The notes under the pieces are model-generated. The model did no database searches. It saw only the letters and a list, made by a program, of their open reading frames with translations, and was not told the DNA's origin. 64,000 bases of DNA, from contig CM077162.1 of the NCBI GenBank assembly GCA_039583875.1, positions 58,448,822-58,512,821 of the forward strand, read 5' to 3'. Numbering within the stretch: the first letter of the stretch is position 1; each line of letters starts with the position of its first letter. Origin of the DNA: Platanthera guangdongensis (lineage: Eukaryota; Streptophyta; Magnoliopsida; Asparagales; Orchidaceae). Made by a program: the position numbers and the translations under genes. This document shows positions 22,827 through 35,600 of this stretch, piece after piece.

Positions 22827-23329
22827 CGGGCCCCCTCTCTCTCTCTCTCTTTTTCCATTTCCGCCTCAGTGTAAAGAGCGAGACACTCTAAACTTGTAAT
22901 CACATATAAAATACCTTGTAAATATTTCATTGTAAATGTTAGTCCTGTTCTTATTTGTCAATGTGCTTGAGGTAATTGCTGTGGCCGAGTGTTCCTTAGG
23001 CACGCTTCCGCCGAGACCCTCGGCCTCCCTAGGGCAGTTTTCCTTAGTGATGGATAGGCGGGAACCTGCCGAAAACTGTCAGTCGGGAACGTGGCTCGCG
23101 AACCCTTAAGATGGAGCCGTCCCCCTTTATCTTGCACGAACCGTTCAAGCCTGTCGCATAACGCTTCCACCTGTCTGTTCAAGAATATTATTAGGAGCCT
23201 TCTCGGCGAAAGCCTCCTTCAGCGAGACCTCTTTGGCGGGGATCTCCCCGCCGAGATCTATTCTGGGAGAGACCTCTCCTACCTTTACCTCTTTTCATTT
23301 CGTGTTACGGGTGCGTTTCCTTTCTTGCT
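22827..23329. other. Spacer between antisense gene B and the tandem array
   Basis: Contains a CT-rich run just after the stop codon of gene B, and AT-rich sequence at 22890-22960 suitable for transcript ends (ATATAAAATA near 22904). No coding sequence. Confidence 0.4.
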
Positions 23330-24980
23330 CAAACCAAACCTATCCCCCACAGGCGAGCCTTCAGACCTGCCAGCTAGATGAGAGCCTGCACAGCGGGTCT
23401 ACCTGGAGCCGAGCCGAGCTCGGGGTGTCAATGAAGTTTCCGTGAACCAAACCTAACCTATCCTAACCTGTCCCCCACAAACCAAACCTATCCCCCACAG
23501 GCAAGCCTACGGACCTGCCAGCTAGATGAGAGCCTGTGCAGCGGGTCTACCTGGGGCCGAGCCGAGCTCGGGGTGCCAATGACGTTTTCAAACCAACCAA
23601 ACCTATCCCCCACAGGCGAGCCTTCGGACCTGCTAGCTAGATGAGAGCCTGCGCAGCGGGTCTACCCGGGGCCGAGCCGAGCTCGGGGTGTCGATGAAGT
23701 TTCCGCAAACCAAACCTAACCTATCCTAACCTATCCCCCACAGGCGAGCCTTCGGACCTTCCAGCTAGATGAGAGCCTGCGCAGCGGGTCTACCTGGGGC
23801 CGATCCGAGCTCGGGGTGCCGATGACGTTTCCGCAAACCAAACCTAACCTATCCTAACCTATACCCCACAGGGGAGCCTTCGGACCTGCCATCTAGATGA
23901 GAGCCTGCGCACCGGGTCTACCTGGGGCCGAGCCGAGCTCGGGGTGCCGATGACGTTTTCAAACCAACCAACCTATCCCCCACAGGCGAGCCTTCGAACC
24001 TGCCAGCTAGATGAGAGCCTGCGCAGCTGGTCTACCTGGGGCCGAGCCGAGCTTGGGGTGCCGATGACGTTCTCAAACCAACCAAACCTATCCCACACAG
24101 GCGAGCCTTCAGACCTGCTAGCTAGATGAGAGCCTGCGCAGCGGGTCTACTTGGGGCCGAGCCGAGCTCGGGGTGCCGATGACGTTCTCAAACCAACCAA
24201 ACATATCCCCCACAGGCGAGCCTTCGGACCTGCCAGCAAGATGAGAGCCTGCGCAGCGGGTCTACTTGGGGCCGAGCCGAGCTCAAGGTGCCGATGACGT
24301 TCTCAAACCAACCAAACCTATCCCCCACAGGCGAGCCTTCAGATCTGCCAGCTAGATGAGAGCCTGCGCAGCGGGTCTACCTGGGGCCGAGCCGTGCTCG
24401 GGGTGCCAATGACGTTTTCAAACCAACCAAACATATCCCCCATAGGCGAGCCTTCGGACCTGCCAGCTAGATGAGAGCCTGCGCAGCGGGTCTACCTGGG
24501 GCTGAGCCGAGCTCGGGGTGTCGATGACGTTCTCAAACCAACCAAACCTATCTCCCACAGGCGAGCCTTCGGACCTGCCAACTAGATTAGAGCCTGCGCA
24601 GCGGGTCTACCTGGGGTCGAGCCGAGCTCGGGGTGCCGATGACGTTCTCAAACCAACCAAACCTATCCCGAATATGTGAGCCTTCGAACCTGCCAGCTAG
24701 ATGAGAGCCTGCACAACGGGTCTACCTGGGGCCGAGCCGAGCTCGGGGTGCCGATGACGTTCTCAAACCGACCAAACCTATCCCCCACAGACAAGCATTC
24801 AGACCTGCCAGCTAGATGAGAGCCTGCACAGCGGGTCTACCTGGGGCCGAGCCGAGCTCGGGGTGCCGATGACGTTCTCAAACCAACCAAACCTATCCCC
24901 CACAGACGAGCCTTCGGACCTGCCAGCTAGATGAGAGCCTGCGCAGCGGGTCTACCTGGGGCCGAGCTGAGCTCGGGGTG
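23330..24980. repeat. Tandem array of about 14 units, ~115 bp each
   Basis: Each unit contains CCCCCACAGGCGAGCCTTCG, then GCTAGATGAGAGCCTGCGCA, then GCGGGTCTACC, then the palindrome-rich GCCGAGCCGAGCTCGGGGTG. Units recur at roughly 115 bp; the first few are longer because they add AACCTAACCTATCC blocks. It lies after pol in the Tat element, where this lineage often carries tandem repeats. No reading frame crosses it meaningfully. Confidence 0.9.
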
Positions 24981-25096
24981 TTACAAGACTCATGAATACA
25001 TTCTATCATAATAATTTAGTACTAGATGAGAGAAACAAGTCAATTGATATATTATAACAAACTTGATCTTGAATGTATAGTTACATCTCCCTCATT

Positions 25097-28000
25097 TCAT
25101 GGGTAGAAGCGTTTCAGGTCATCTCCGCTCCAGGTGTGGCTTAAGGCTCTTCCTTCCATGTCCTGGAGGTAGTAACCTCCTGATCCAAGGACTTCCTTTA
25201 CTATATACGGTCCTTCCCAATTTGGGTTGAGCTTGCCCACGGGAGCCGACCTTCCTTCCGCGTCAACCTTTCTCAGTACCAGGTCCCCTTCAGCAAACTG
25301 CTTGACCTTGACATGCTTATCAAAATACTGGGCCATCCGCCGCTTGATCTCTTCTTTCCCGATAGCTGCCACGTCCCGCAGTTCTTCCACCATATCTAGC
25401 GAGAGGCACTGCCCCTCTTCATTCTCCAACCTCCAAGTCTCATCTCCTTCGCCCGCGGGTGTGACACGCGGGTACCGAACCTCGAACTCCACTGGTAGGA
25501 CGACCTCACACCCATGAGAAAGCTTGAAGGGAGTCTCACCAGTGGCTGTGGTCGGGGTCGTTCACAAGGCCCACAGGATCGAGGGGAGCTGCTCCACCCA
25601 GTTTCCCTTTAGGTTCTCCACCTTTTTCTTTAATAGATTCACAATGATTTTGTTCGCCGCTTCCACCTGGTCGTTGCTCCGGGGGTGGTGGACAGAGGCG
25701 AATCTGAGGTCTATCCTCAGTTGGGTGTAGAAGCTGATGAATTCTTCGCTGTCAAACTAGGGGGCCGTTATCTGTCACTATTGCTTGAGGCAACCCGTGT
25801 CTACATATGATTTCCCCCCAGACGAAGTTCCTTATGACCTGCGAGGTGACCTTGGCCAAGGCTCTAACCTCCAGCCACTTTGAGAAATAATCGACCATGA
25901 CCAAGAGGAACCTCCTCTGTCCACTAGCCGGAGGGAAGGGTCCAACTAAATCCATCCCCCAGATGGCGAACGGCCACGGTGCCGTGATACTTCGGAGCCT
26001 TTGGGCTGCCAAGAGCTGAAGGGGGGCGCAGAGCTAACATTTTTGACACCTCCTTGCAAACTCCGTGGCATCCTTCCTTAGGGTGGGCCAGAAGTACCCC
26101 TGCCTGACCACCCTTGACTCCAACGTCCTCCCTCCAGAATGACTGCCGCACTCACCCGAGTGCACCTCCTCCAAGATCCTTGGGATCTCTTCCTCGGTCA
26201 CACACCTGGCTAGGAGTCCTGACAACATCTTATGATGCAGGCCCCCTTCTATCATTAGGTAGTGAGTTGTCTTGCGCTTGAAGTTTCTCCCGTCCTTGGC
26301 CCCCTCAGGAAGTCCACCGGTGGTTAGGAAGGTCACCAATGGATCCACCCACGAGGGTCGCTGATCCACCACCATCAATTCTCCTTCTTTGATAGCCGGT
26401 CGAAATAGCTCTGTCAAGGTCCCTCCTCCCCGAGGTCTAAACTTAGCCAATCGATCGGCAACTATGCTTTCTTCCCTTGGAACATGCTGGATGGAGAACG
26501 ACCGGAACCCACCGATGATCTCCCTTACCTTGGAGAGGTATCTGATGAGGGTAGGCTCCCGAGCTTCAAATTCCCCCCGGATCTGCGACGCTACTACCTC
26601 TGAGTCCGTGAAAGCTTCCACATCCTGAATCTCCAGCTCCTATGCCAAGCAAAGGCCGACGATCACGGCCTCATACTCCGCCTGATTGTTGGTCATCGGG
26701 AAATGGTAAGCTACTACCTACTCTATCGCGACCCCCTGAGGGCTGATCAACACCACTCCTCCCCCGAGGGAATGTTTTCTCGAGGCCCCATCAACCATCA
26801 TCTTCCACGCTTCCCGTGGCTGCTGCTCTCCCTCCTCGACTTCAACAATATAATCGGCTAGGAAGTCTGCCACTGCGTAGGCCTTGATGGAGAGTCTTGG
26901 GACAAAAGAGATGTCGAACTCACTCAGCTCAATAGACCACTTAGCAAGTCTCCCCGAGTGCTCTACTCCTTCAAAGATCTTGCGAAGAGGATGGTCGGTT
27001 ATCACCCTAATCGAATGTGCTTGAAAGTATGGTCGGGGTTTCCTTGCAGAGATGACTAAGGCGTAAGCGAGCTTTTCGAGGATGGGGTAGCGGAGCTCTG
27101 CTTTCCTCAATATCCGGCTGACGTAGTAGATGGGCAGTTGCTTCTTTCCTTCTTCCCTCACCAGGACGGAGCTTACCGCCTCCGCTCCCACTCCAAGATA
27201 CAAAGTCATGTCCTCCCCTTCTTTTGGACTCTGAAGTAGAGGAGCCTGGGAGAGCTGTCTATTCAGCCTTTGGAAGGCTTCTTCGCACTCGGCGGTCCAT
27301 TCAAACCTTTGACTCCCCCGCAGCACCTTAAAGAATGAAGAACACTTGTCTCCTGCCCTGGAGAGGAACCTGCTCAGCCCAGCCAGCTTGCCTATCAAGC
27401 GCTGGACCTCCTTGGCGTCGCGAGGTGACTCTAAATCCAGGATGGCCTTCACCTTATCCGGGTTGGGCTCCACCCCTTCCGGAGTCAAGAGATGCCCAAG
27501 GAACTTCCCGCGGCTGGCCCCAAAGACGCACTTCAAGGGGTTCAGCCTCATCTTGAACCTCCTTAAGGTGGCAAACGTCTCTTCCAGGTCTTTCAGGTGC
27601 AAATCCACGCGTTTTCTTTTGATCATTAGGTCATCGACGTAGACCTCCAAATTTCTCCCCCTTTGATCTCGGAAGACCCGATCCATCATGCGTTGGTAGG
27701 TATCCCCTGTATTCTTCAGCCCAAAGGGCATCATTTTATAACTGAAGCATCCCTCCCTCATGATGAAGGAAACATCCTTGATATCCGGAGGGTGCATCCA
27801 GATCTTGTGAAAACCTGAAAAAGCATCCAAAAAGCTCATGACAGAAAAACCGACGGCTGAATCAACCAGCGCGTCGATCCGAGGTGGGGGGTAGCAATCC
27901 TTAGGGCATTATTTATTTAACAAAGAAAAGTCAATACACATTCTCCATTTACCACCCCCTTTTTTAACCATTACCACATTCGAGATCCAGCCTGGATACT

Positions 28001-28256
28001 GGATCTCTGAGATGAAGCAGGCCTCCAGGAGCTTCCTGACCTCCTCACGGATGGGCTCCTCCAGCTTGGTGGCGATGGCTCTCATCTTCTGGCGTATGGG
28101 GCGAGTGCGGGGGTCCAAGTTCAGGCGGTGGCAGGCCACGTCTGCGTCGATGCCCGACATGTCTTCCGCGATCCAAGCGAAGATGTCGATGTTACTTTGA
28201 ATGCAGGCCCGTACCCGCTCCTGGTCCCCGGGATTCAAGCCTCCACTGACCCGCAC
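25097..28256 (-). pseudogene. pol: Tat-lineage pol: reverse transcriptase, two RNase H, integrase
   Basis: Most of it stays in one minus frame, broken mainly by stops. Reverse transcriptase begins near 28256 (KWRMCIDFSLLNK before a TAA at 27909-27911) and continues from 27839, with catalytic YVDD in VYVDDLMIK. Ordinary RNase H follows (YLGVGAEAVSSVL...ITDHPLRKIF), then a second, archaeal-type RNase H (VDGAS, NNQAEYEA, TDSEVV), the signature of Tat. Integrase has its zinc region (H, H, C and C ending RRCQKC at about 26037), its core starting MDLVGP and reaching TDNGP, and a C-terminal part at 25097-25492 in another frame. The product would copy and insert element DNA; this copy cannot, because of about six stops and a frameshift near 25750. 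Confidence 0.9.
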
Positions 28257-28520
28257 CCTTTATACCTGCCCTGCGCTGGTGAAGACCTCCATCTCCACCA
28301 CTTCTTCGACCGGCTCTAGCCGCGACTGCTCCCAGTCGACCCTTGCTTCTTCCTCCAACTCTAGCTCCTCCCTTTCTTCCACCTCAATATCCATCGCCTC
28401 TTCCGGCCCCTCCTGCTGCTGCTCGTCCTCCGCGCCCCTCTGGGCCTCTCCTTCAGCTCCTCCTGCTTATTGCTCCTCTGCCTCCATCGCCCCTTCCGGG
28501 CTCTCCCGCTCCTCGTCTCC

Positions 28521-29150
28521 CTAGACCTCCTGCATATCTCCTCCCTGCTGCTCCTCAGTCTCCTCTCCTCCGGCAACCTCTTCATGAACCTCCATCTCCA
28601 TCTCCAACTCCTCTGCCTCTGCCATCCATGATATGGTGTTGACCACCGTAACGTAGCATTGTCTCGCCACCTTCGGGTCCCCTCTTACCCTAACCTGCAC
28701 CCCTCCATTGTTGAACTTGAGGCACTGATAGAACGAGTAGGGGACGTAGCGAAAGACGCTGATGAGGGGGCGCCCAAAGATGGCGTTATAGCTGCTCGGG
28801 GCGTCCACGATCACGAACCTACAGTTCCATGACACGCACCCCAACCTCACGTGCAGCCCAACTCCTTCTAATTCTTTACTCTCTCCGAAAAACCCGAACA
28901 GCGGTCCATCCGAAGCCAAAACCCTCTTCCCTTCAACCCTCATCTCATCGAAGGCCTTCTTGAAGATGACATTTACCGAGCTCCCGTTATCTACCAGTAT
29001 CCTTGAGACCCTATAATTCTCCACCACCGTCTGGATCACCAGGGCATCACAGAACGGATCTTCGTAGTCCAGCATGTCCGCTGACGAGAAAGTGATTTTT
29101 TCTTCCGGTGGGGGAGCCTGGGAGGTAGAGGCGACCCCTCTTCGGTACAT
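28521..29150 (-). CDS. pro: Tat-lineage aspartic protease region
   Basis: 209 codons in the same frame as pol. The retropepsin active site is ILVDNGSSVNVIF about 50 residues in (D-N-G-S instead of the common D-G-G-S or D-T-G). A second hydrophobic strand region follows, including AIFGRPLIS. The enzyme would cleave the gag-pol polyprotein. It ends at a TAG (28521-28523) between protease and an acidic, Glu-rich linker before reverse transcriptase, so it is part of a broken polyprotein rather than a separate gene. Confidence 0.75.
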   Translation of the reverse strand: MYRRGVASTSQAPPPEEKITFSSADMLDYEDPFCDALVIQTVVENYRVSRILVDNGSSVNVIFKKAFDEMRVEGKRVLASDGPLFGFFGESKELEGVGLHVRLGCVSWNCRFVIVDAPSSYNAIFGRPLISVFRYVPYSFYQCLKFNNGGVQVRVRGDPKVARQCYVTVVNTISWMAEAEELEMEMEVHEEVAGGEETEEQQGGDMQEV

Positions 29151-29441
29151 AGTTCACATGCTCCCTTTGAGGGTTGCCTCAATCCCCACTCCTCCGTGAA
29201 TCACCCCGATTCCTCCCCGGGTCCCCACATCTACCCGATCTTCGCACCTATCTTTCATCTCACCCTACTGTACTTCAGTGATCCTAACCGGCGGATCCCG
29301 CCTCCCTGCTCCCCTGGCTTCCCTCATTTCCAAGAACTCTGGGCAGGTGGACTTTGCGTGACCTTCCTCCTGGTGGAAGCCACAAAAGAGCAACGCCACC
29401 CCACCCCTTATTCCTTCTCCTCTTCCTCTTCTTCCTCCTCC

Positions 29442-30451
29442 TTAAGGTCCTCTCCCCGCTCCACTTCCTCTGCCCACTTCTATGGCCTCTTGCGGCGGCG
29501 GGACACGACCCCTTAGCTCCTGCCTCCACGCTGGTGGGTCGAACCTCCTTGGTTCCCGTAAGTTATCTCTCCCCTGGTAGCCCCCTCCTTGGCCCTGGGG
29601 GCGACCCTCTTGGGGCCTCCAACCCAACCAGTTGTTCGGCTCCCGGGCCCCCCATCCCTGCTGCTGCCCATGCCTTCGGGGCTCTTCCCTTTTCCTTTCT
29701 TCTCTCTGCTCCCTCTGCTCCCTTGGCTCCTTCTGTCTTCCTGCTACTGATTCCTTCACGTCGTCCTTCGCCAGCCTGGCCAACTTCCTGGCGAATGCCG
29801 GGTTTGCTCTCTCGAAGTCTATCTCCTTTGCCGCCCTCTCCATGAGCTCCTCAAAGGAGAGGGGGGCAGTCTCTTCAACTCCATGCTAAAGAATCCCGGT
29901 CTTAGCCCCAGGGTGAAGGCTAGCATCAGTGCGTACCCTGGGACCTCCTAGACCAGGAGGATCTCTTCCTGAAATCGGTCGACATAGTGACCTAGTGTCT
30001 CACACGGCTCCTACCTCACCACAAACAGGCACTCCGCCTCCTTCTTCCGCTTCTTCGATGTTGAGAACCTCAACAGGAAACTTCCCCGCAAATCCTCAAA
30101 ACAGTAGATTGATCTTGTTGGCAACTGGTGGAACCAGTCCCGAGCCTTCTCCTTCAGTGTGATGACAAATAGCCAGCACTTGAAGGCATCCGTCATCTGC
30201 CTTATCGATACGACGTCTTCAAACCACTGCACGTGCTGTACAGGGTCATCCTTCCCTGAGTAGTAGGACATGTCAGGCTCCCGGAACCCCTCCGGTACCA
30301 GAGCTGAGATGATGAGCTCGTTGAATGGGCTCTCGCCTCCTGCTTGGCGAGAGGGTACGTCCCGCGGCCTCGGCTGACTGGCCCGATCCGCGAGACCATG
30401 CCCAGGGAAGTGCTCTCGCACTGCCGACTCCTTCTTACCCAGATCCGTCAA
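29442..30451 (-). pseudogene. gag: Tat-lineage gag
   Basis: From 30451 to 30011 the frame holds a plant gag domain (YYSGKDDPVQHVQWFEDVV, then KEKARDWFHQLP). A shift near 30010 leads into 29843-29442, an Arg/Glu/Gln-rich stretch typical of the nucleic-acid-binding part. I see no clear CCHC knuckle. The product would form the particle coat. It lies about 350 bases inside the 5' LTR at 30807. Confidence 0.8.
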
Positions 30452-30806
30452 AGCCTCCTTCCCCGGGCGTTAGCTCTGGCCTGGGAAGAGCTCTCGCGCC
30501 GCCACATCTCTTTCACCAGCCTCCGTCGGGACCTCCTTCCCCGGAGGTTGCCCCGGGGCGTTCTCGCCTAGGAGCGGGACCTCCTCTATCGGAACCTGAG
30601 GTGTGGCCCACTCGCTTCTGACCGAGAAGGCCAAGCTGATCGTCTACAGGACCTCTCTCCTGAATTTATACAACATCCTCTTTGTCACTTCCTCTCCTCG
30701 GGTGGGGGAGCCTCCAGAACCTGACCCTTCACCTTCACCTCCAGCCATGGGACAAAACTCAAGGCTTTCTTGTATCGGCTGCGTTCCACGCTCACCGCAC
30801 CAGAAC

Positions 30807-31558
30807 TGTTGAAGATAAAAATGACCTCAATGGGAGTTCAAAAAAAGTGGTGCAGCCAAAACCTACTTCTCTCAAGCCTCAACCCTCGAAGGATTCAAAG
30901 GACCTAAGACTGACCCAAAGCTTCAGTAGGGAGGTCCCACCTCACACCCGGAAGATCTTTGAGAGCTTCCCATCCAAAGCCAAAAGCTGGGCTAGGAGCT
31001 TCTCAGAAAGCACTGGAAGTTGGAAGATAAATGACAGCCTGCTTTCCAAAGAGCCCTTATGGGTCTATTTATAGCATCTTGCTGACTTGAGATTACTGAA
31101 ATGCCCCTAGTTGATCTGCCAATAGCTACATCCCATTGTTTTCTTGAGGGTATGGGGGTACTTTCACCCGAGGGTAATTTGGTCATTTCACCCAAGGCCC
31201 TGGCCCCCACTCGGCGAGAGTTCTGAGCCGAGAGCCTTCTGTCCAGAGCCCGGCGCAAGCGGTCTCGCCTACCTATAGGCGAGAGCTTCTTTAAGACGAT
31301 TTGGGTGCTGGCGCAAGCGTTCCCGCGTTGGTCTTCGTTCGACGATTTGGCTGCGCTCGTCGATATGGGCTCGACGATCTAGGCTCGACGAATACGGGGC
31401 TCGACGAATACGGGGTGTCTTGCGGGCGAGAGCTAATTTGAGACGGGAGCTTAGCGCTTAGCGCAAGCTCTCCCGCCTACTTGGTCGAGAACTTCTCTAG
31501 CTAGCCTGACTGACCGTTTGTGCCTTCTGGTCTGGCTCAGGGAATATGGGGTTGTACA
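30807..31558 (-). repeat. 5' LTR of the Tat-lineage element
   Basis: 752 bp, partner of 17957-18709, with TCGACGA words at 31338-31415. The primer-binding site on its left (minus strand from 30806, GTTCTGGTGCGGTGAGCG) does not match initiator tRNA-Met. I could not assign the tRNA. Confidence 0.9.
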
Positions 31559-31563
31559 GAAAC

Positions 31564-32170
31564 AGATGAAGAATTTTCATCTTCCAGATCCAGTGAAGAT
31601 GAGGAAGAAGTTAGAGCAAAATAAGTTTGCTTGATGGATATCAATACATCAAGCAATCCATCAGAAGCTGAAGAATCAGAAGCAGAAGATTCTGAGACTG
31701 AAGAGTATCAGGTAATATCATCATTTGATTTTACTTCTGAACATTTTTAAACTAAATTAAAATTATTATGTAATGACCTAATCAAATCTGAGACGAAAAT
31801 CAAACTTCTTAGAGATAAGATAATTGAACACGAAAATTTGTTATCTGAAAATACTGAACTAAAAGACAAACTAATTATAGCTTCTGAAGAGATTAATACT
31901 CTAAAAATTAAACTGAATGAGGCTAAGCAATTTGAAGAATCCCTAAATGGGAGAAGCATCAAATTGATGGACATCACAAGCACTGTAAATGTCAGGCTTA
32001 ATGACAAGCTGGGCTTGAGTGCTTCATCAAGCTAACCTCATTTCATTCAGAAAAATATACTTTCAACCCCATTAAATTCATATCTGAAAAGGGTAAAGAA
32101 AAGACTAATGAGAATTACAAACCAACTGAATTAAAACAGAAACCCGAGAAAAAGAAGAAGAATAAGAAAA
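31564..32170 (+). pseudogene. gag: SIRE-like gag, C-terminal coiled-coil part
   Basis: Resumes directly after the Tat element's duplicated GAAAC. The first residues are acidic and serine-rich (TDEEFSSSRSSEDEEE), followed by Glu/Ser-rich sequence. At 31838-32035 a heptad-like Leu/Ile/Lys/Glu segment (ENTELKDKLIIASEEINTLK) predicts a coiled coil. Lys/Asn-rich sequence ends the region. Such a coiled coil is common late in SIRE-type gag and may drive particle assembly. Stops at about 31621 and 31750 and near 32035 break it. Confidence 0.7.
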
Positions 32171-32189
32171 ACACTAAGTATAATAATGT

Positions 32190-32455
32190 TCAATAGATTT
32201 CGTCGAACTCAGATCGACGAAATGTGTATAGTTCGTCAAACTAAAGTTGACGAACTATGAATGCAGATTTTTATTATAATTATTCATCGAACTACGATCG
32301 ATGAAACCAATATGGTTCGTCGAGCCGAGATCAATGATATTGGGGCACAAAGAATGAATATTTCCATTCTCTGAGCAGAGTTTGATGAACTCATTCCTAT
32401 TCATTGAACTCAGTTCGACGAACTTATCGGAGTTCGTCGACCCCAGTTCAAATTA
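32190..32455 (+). repeat. TCGACGA motif cluster in the SIRE gag-protease spacer
   Basis: Words such as TTCGTCGAACTCAGATCGAC and GTTCGTCGA recur about ten times, in both palindromic halves, at the same density as in this element's LTR. The local frame reads Ser/Asn/Arg-rich and is interrupted. The cluster sits inside what should be coding sequence. Confidence 0.8.
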
Positions 32456-32688
32456 ATAGAAACTTTAACTACCCCAAAACATTTAATCAATCAAAAGAAT
32501 TTATTAACCCATTTACCCAATGGATAATTCCACCTAGGAAATTCCATCCCCTAGGATATAAAAACAAACATGAATATTCTTATATATATAGTTTTAAATT
32601 TGTAAAGAATCAAGGACACAAGGTTACCTGGGTCAAGAACACCTAATTTTTATTTTTCAGGTGAAAGGCTATCCTACCACAGAGGAAC

Positions 32689-35600
32689 AGTGGTACCTGG
32701 ATAGTGGATGCTCAAAGCACATGACAGGAAGCAAGAACAATTTAACAAAGTACAAGTCCAAGCTTGGTCCAAAGGTGATATTTGGTGACTCCAACTGTGG
32801 CTAGACTGAAGGCTATGAAAATGTAAAGATTGGAGCTGTCACTTTCAAGAAAGTTGCATATGTGAGTGGTTTAAAACATAACTTGATGTTCATAAGACAA
32901 TTATGTGATGAAGGTTATCAGATATCCTTAAACTATTCTTCTTGCATTATATCTTTTGTAGATATTATAACTGTCTTACCTCGTCTTAGGCATGGAAACA
33001 TCTATATAGTAAACTTCAAATATGCTAGGTCAGAAATATGCTTATTCAATCAAATCAGTAATAATAAAGAATTATGACATAAGAGGTTAGGACATGTTAA
33101 TCTTAAAAATATTGCTAAACTCTCTAGGGACAATCTTGTTAGAGGATTACCTTCTTGCCCCTACAAGAAGGAAAGCCTTTGCAGGTCTTGTCAATTAGGA
33201 AAACAAATCAAAAATAGCTTTAAATCTATTAATAAGAGTGATTCATCCAGGATTCTGTACCTGCTACATATGGATCTATTTGGACCCATTGCTGTACAGA
33301 GCTTGAGAGGGAAATCTTATACCATAGTTATTGTAGATGACTTCTCTAGGTTCACTTGGGTGTTCTTCTTGAGAAACAAGTCAGATAACTTTAAAGTTCT
33401 TACAGACTTTCTTAATAGCATAAAGATTGAGTACTCTACTCTATTCGCATTGATCAGAAGTGATCATGGTACTGAGTTTGAATCTCTTCCTATGCAAGAA
33501 TTCTGTGAGATGGAAAGTATCAGGCTTTGCTTCTCTGCTCCTAGAACTCCTCAACAAAATGGGGTAGCAGAAAGGAAAAACAGAACCCTCTTTGAAGCTG
33601 CAGGTGCATTGCTTGCAGATGCTTACTTGCCCCTATCCTTTTGGGCAGAGGCTGTAAGCACAACAAATTATGTCCTGAATAGAAGTTTAATACATACACT
33701 TAAGGGCAAGACTCCCTATGAACTACTTAAAGGGAAGCAACCTAAAATAGATTACTTGAGATTTTTTGGTTGTAGATGTTATATTCATAATAATAACAAG
33801 AAACATCTTAGAAAGTTCGAAGCCAAAGTTAAAATGGGAATTTTTCTTAGATATTCCAAAGTCAGCAAGGCCTATAGGGTTTTCGCTAAATCAACCTTAA
33901 AAATGAAAGAATATGTACAAATAACCTTTGATGAAGCTAACATGTATTACAAGGAGAAGGATTCTTCTACCAAAGATTTATTGCAGGTACCCCAACTATG
34001 TGGGAAATTGGATGATTTAAACATCACACATGAGGCTACATCACATCCCTCTCCACATATTGAAGAAAAGAGTGAAGAAGATTTAAATGAAATGATTGTT
34101 GAACCTCCAACAACAAACATAATTCCATAAGAGGAATTAATTTCTAATGCTGTTACTGAACCAACTCCTCCTACTGATCTTGTCACACTTAGAGATCACC
34201 TCATATCTCAAGTGATTGGAGACATATCAGTTGGTGTGCAAATAAGGCATCAACTCAACCAAGATTTGATGTATACTTGCTTCATATCTCAACTTGAGCC
34301 CCAATCCATAAAAGATGTAGGGCAAGATCCCCACTGGTTATTGCAATGCAAGAGGAGCTCAATCAATTTGAGAGACGCAGAGTTTGAGATTTAGTTCCAA
34401 GACCCAAAGACTACCCAGTCATTGGAACTAAATGGGTATTTAGAAACAAACTGGATGCACAAGGAGCTATTATAAGTAACAAGGCAAGACTGGTAGCACA
34501 AGGATATAGACAGGAAAAAGGAATTGACTATGATCAGACCTTTGCGCCTATTACAAGATTGGAAGCTATCAGAATATTTCTTACTTATATAGCCTACAAG
34601 AAGTTCAAGGTCTACCAGATAGATGTCAAAAGTGCCTCTCTCAATGGTTAACTCAAAGAGGAAGTATATGTAGAACAACCACCAGGTTTTATCTCTCTAA
34701 CTCATCCCTCTTATGTTTTCAAATTGCATAAAGCTCTCTATAGTTTAAAGCAAGCTCCAAGAGCTTGGTATGAGACTCTAGCTAGCTTTCTTTTAGAGCA
34801 TAAGTTCACTAGGGGCATTGTAGATAGAACCTTGTTCATTAGGCATCATAATGATAAAATATTGTTAGTACAAATATATGTAGTTGATGTTATTTTTGGC
34901 TCTACTGATTCCAAACTATGCAAACGGTTTTCTGACCTGATGCATTCCAAGTTTGAAATGAGTAATATGGGTAAGATTTCTTACTTCCTTGGTCTCCAAG
35001 TGAAGCAATCACCTGATGGCATTTTCATTTCCCAATCAAAATATGCTAAAGAGCTAGTTAAAGGATTTGGGATGACTAATGCCTCTGCCAAGAAAACACC
35101 CATGACTTCCAATACTGTGATTGATTCTGATGAACAGGGCAAGCTAGTTGATTAGAAAACATATAGGGCTATTGTTGGGTCCTTGTTGTATCTCATAACT
35201 AGTAGGCCAGATATTATGTTTGATACATACCTTTGTGCTAGGTTTCAGGTGAACCCTAAATAATCTCACCTTATTTTCTTTAAAAGAATTTTAAAATATA
35301 TAAAGGGTTGCCCAGATCTAGGGCTCTTTTATCTAATAGAGTCAAAATTTGACTTAACTGGATTTTTAGATTCTGACTATGCTGGATGCAGAGTGGTCAG
35401 AAAAAGCACTTCAGGAACATGCCCGTTCCTTGGAGATAGGTTTGTGTCTTGGTTTTTTAAGAAGCAGACGTCTGTGTCAACTTCAACTGCAGAAGCTAAA
35501 TACATTGCAGCTGACAGTTGTTGTTCACAAATATTGTGGATTCAAAACCAACTTCTGGATTATGGTCTTAGCTTAAATAATTTAACTGTATTTTGTGACA

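Larger units (their letters stand above)
17957..31558 (-). mobile_element. Tat-lineage Ty3/gypsy retrotransposon with antisense genes
   Basis: LTRs 17957-18709 and 30807-31558 start TGTTGAAG and end GTTGTACA, flanked by a perfect GAAAC duplication (17952-17956, 31559-31563). Gag, protease, reverse transcriptase, two RNase H domains and integrase read on the minus strand from 30451 to 25097. The second, archaeal-type RNase H is the hallmark of the Tat lineage. Between pol and the 3' LTR lie a ~115-bp tandem array (23330-24980) and two plus-strand genes (18903-22826). Removing the element rejoins the SIRE gag on either side. Confidence 0.92.

Noticed and set aside
23330..24980. Regular repeats resembling a CRISPR array
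   Set aside because: Units are ~115 bp, conserved along their whole length without unique spacers, and lie inside a plant gypsy element.
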